Source: an uncultured Pseudomonas sp. (lineage in GTDB: Bacteria; Pseudomonadota; Gammaproteobacteria; Pseudomonadales; Pseudomonadaceae). Taken from it: a stretch of 6,792 nucleotides of DNA. The notes under the pieces are model-generated. The model was not told the DNA's origin. It made no database searches and was given only the letters and a program-made list of their open reading frames with translations. The stretch is taken from assembly GCA_946886875.1 (NCBI GenBank), contig CAMPJN010000205.1, positions 1 to 6,792 on the forward strand, in the 5' to 3' direction. Position numbers and translations under genes: made by a program. Position 1 is the first letter of the stretch, and the number at the start of each line of letters is the position of its first letter. Positions 6,029 through 6,792 of this stretch are shown piece after piece.

Positions 6029-6153
6029 AAAAAATCATCCAACCGCTGCTCTGGTTTCTCGTCCTGACTTCGACGCTGGGGCTTGCCAGCGGCTTCGCCC
6101 TTAGCACCGTCAGCACCGGCTACCCCGATAGCACCGCACAGCAGGCTCTCTAA
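6025..6153 (+). CDS. Small 42-residue membrane or secreted peptide, unknown
   Basis: I do not recognise this protein. It starts MKKIIQPLLWF with two lysines, followed by a hydrophobic stretch of about 20 residues (4-26, ending near LASGFALS) and a short polar tail (29-42). It could be a single-pass membrane peptide or a tiny secreted peptide with cleavage near ASG or GFA. Support for being real: AGGA at 6013-6016 with correct spacing, a four-base ATGA overlap with dnrN, a typical signal-like composition, and a tight fit between dnrN and dnr, which begins 32 bases after its stop. It should be co-transcribed with both. A role in NO response is only suggested by position. Confidence 0.7.
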   Translation: MKKIIQPLLWFLVLTSTLGLASGFALSTVSTGYPDSTAQQAL

Positions 6154-6185
6154 GCCGCCCTCTCATTTACTCAGGATGCCTCTAT

Positions 6186-6792
6186 ATGGTGCTTCACCGC
6201 GTACACCACCAGATTCTTCGCAGCCATCACCTGTTCGAGCCGTTGAACGAAGAGCAGATGGACGAGCTTATGAGCACCAGCCAGCTGCTCAGCATCGACA
6301 AGGGCGAGCCGCTGTTCCGTCAGGGCGAACCTGCGCAGGCGTTCTACTTCGTGATATCCGGGGCGGTGAAGATCTATCGCCTGACCCCGGATGGTCAGGA
6401 GAAGGTCTTCGAGGTCATCGGCAATCGGCAGACCTTCGCCGAAGCCATGATGCTGATGGACACGCCCAACTACGTGGCCTCGGCCGAGGCGCTATGCCCG
6501 ACCCAGCTGTACCGCATCGCCAACAGCACCTATATGCGCCTGTTGCAAAGCAACAGCCGGCTGACCTTCGCCCTGCTCGGCAAGCTCTGCGTGCGCCTGC
6601 ATCAACGGGTCAACGAGATTGAAACCCTGTCGCTGAAGAACGCCACCCACCGCGTGGTGCGCTACCTGATCACCCAGCTCGCGCGCCTGTCGGACGGCAA
6701 CAACAGCTTTGAACTGCCGATGGCCAAGCAGTTGATAGCCGGGCACCTGTCGATCCAGCCGGAGACCTTCTCGCGGATCATCCGCCGCCTGA
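6186..6792 (+). CDS. dnr: DNR, Crp/Fnr-family NO-responsive denitrification regulator, 3' end cut
   Basis: The open frame from ATG 6186 gives 202 residues and runs off the window; roughly 25 are missing compared with P. aeruginosa DNR (227). It matches DNR closely from memory: RSHHLFEPL (12-20), FRQGEPA (44-50), VKIYRLTPDGQEK (61-73), FAEAMM (84-89), IETLSLKNATHRVVRYL (145-161), and the helix-turn-helix AKQLIAGHLSIQPETFSR (180-197) with Glu193, Ser196 and Arg197 for TTGAT recognition. The N-terminal cysteine cluster of FNR/ANR is absent; the only cysteines are 104 and 135. Residues proposed to bind or position haem in DNR (His14, His15, His187) are present. DNR activates nir, nor and nos genes in response to NO. 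Ribosome site AGGA at 6173-6176. No own promoter was seen; it probably depends on the dnrN promoter. Confidence 0.93.
   Translation, partial: MVLHRVHHQILRSHHLFEPLNEEQMDELMSTSQLLSIDKGEPLFRQGEPAQAFYFVISGAVKIYRLTPDGQEKVFEVIGNRQTFAEAMMLMDTPNYVASAEALCPTQLYRIANSTYMRLLQSNSRLTFALLGKLCVRLHQRVNEIETLSLKNATHRVVRYLITQLARLSDGNNSFELPMAKQLIAGHLSIQPETFSRIIRRL

Noticed and set aside
1..6792. CRISPR array, insertion sequence, tRNA or rRNA
   Set aside because: No spaced direct repeats, transposase-like frames, terminal inverted repeats, or RNA-gene motifs were seen on reading both strands.

Overview
The window looks like chromosome of a denitrifying Pseudomonas or close relative (Pseudomonadaceae). It is GC-rich with strong GGAG-type ribosome sites. 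It carries a clear DNR regulator and two perfect ANR/DNR boxes (TTGAT-N4-ATCAA). Nearly every gene relates to low oxygen, nitric oxide (NO) or ferrous iron.

Layout: (1) 1-1172, minus strand: a two-gene operon encoding a phosphoribosyltransferase-like protein and an alpha/beta hydrolase of the dienelactone hydrolase type, cut by the left edge. Stop and start overlap (TGATG). (2) 1173-1508: a divergent control region with a perfect ANR/DNR box at the position expected for a class II promoter of the minus operon, a cluster of GACCA/TGGTC repeats, and a Fur-like box in front of the plus-strand genes. (3) 1509-4654, plus: ftrABCD, a ferrous-iron uptake system made of a P19-type periplasmic protein, a cupredoxin-like protein, an FTR1-type permease and a membrane polyferredoxin. 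(4) 4655-5184, plus: a second perfect ANR/DNR box and a small cysteine-rich DGC-domain protein. (5) 5180-5326: an AT-rich control region. (6) 5327-6792, plus: dnrN (RIC/YtfE-type di-iron protein), an unnamed 42-residue membrane or secreted peptide, and dnr, which is cut by the right edge after 202 codons.

The most notable item is the dnrN control region. It holds three exact GGT-N7-ACC palindromes (5180-5192, 5199-5211, 5225-5237), a perfect match to the IHF consensus (5260-5272), and a sigma-54 promoter with GG-N10-GC spacing (5277-5292). This is the architecture of a NorR-type, NO-activated promoter. Since dnrN, the small peptide and dnr are packed together (one ATGA overlap, then a 32-base gap), the layout suggests that an NO-sensing NorR-like activator drives both an iron-centre repair protein and DNR, the NO-responsive activator of denitrification. 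This is inferred from DNA motifs only; no NorR gene lies in the window.

Taken together: ANR/DNR would switch on the phosphoribosyltransferase/hydrolase pair and the DGC protein when oxygen falls. The ftr operon would supply Fe2+ and is probably repressed by Fur. NO would then drive the dnrN-dnr unit.
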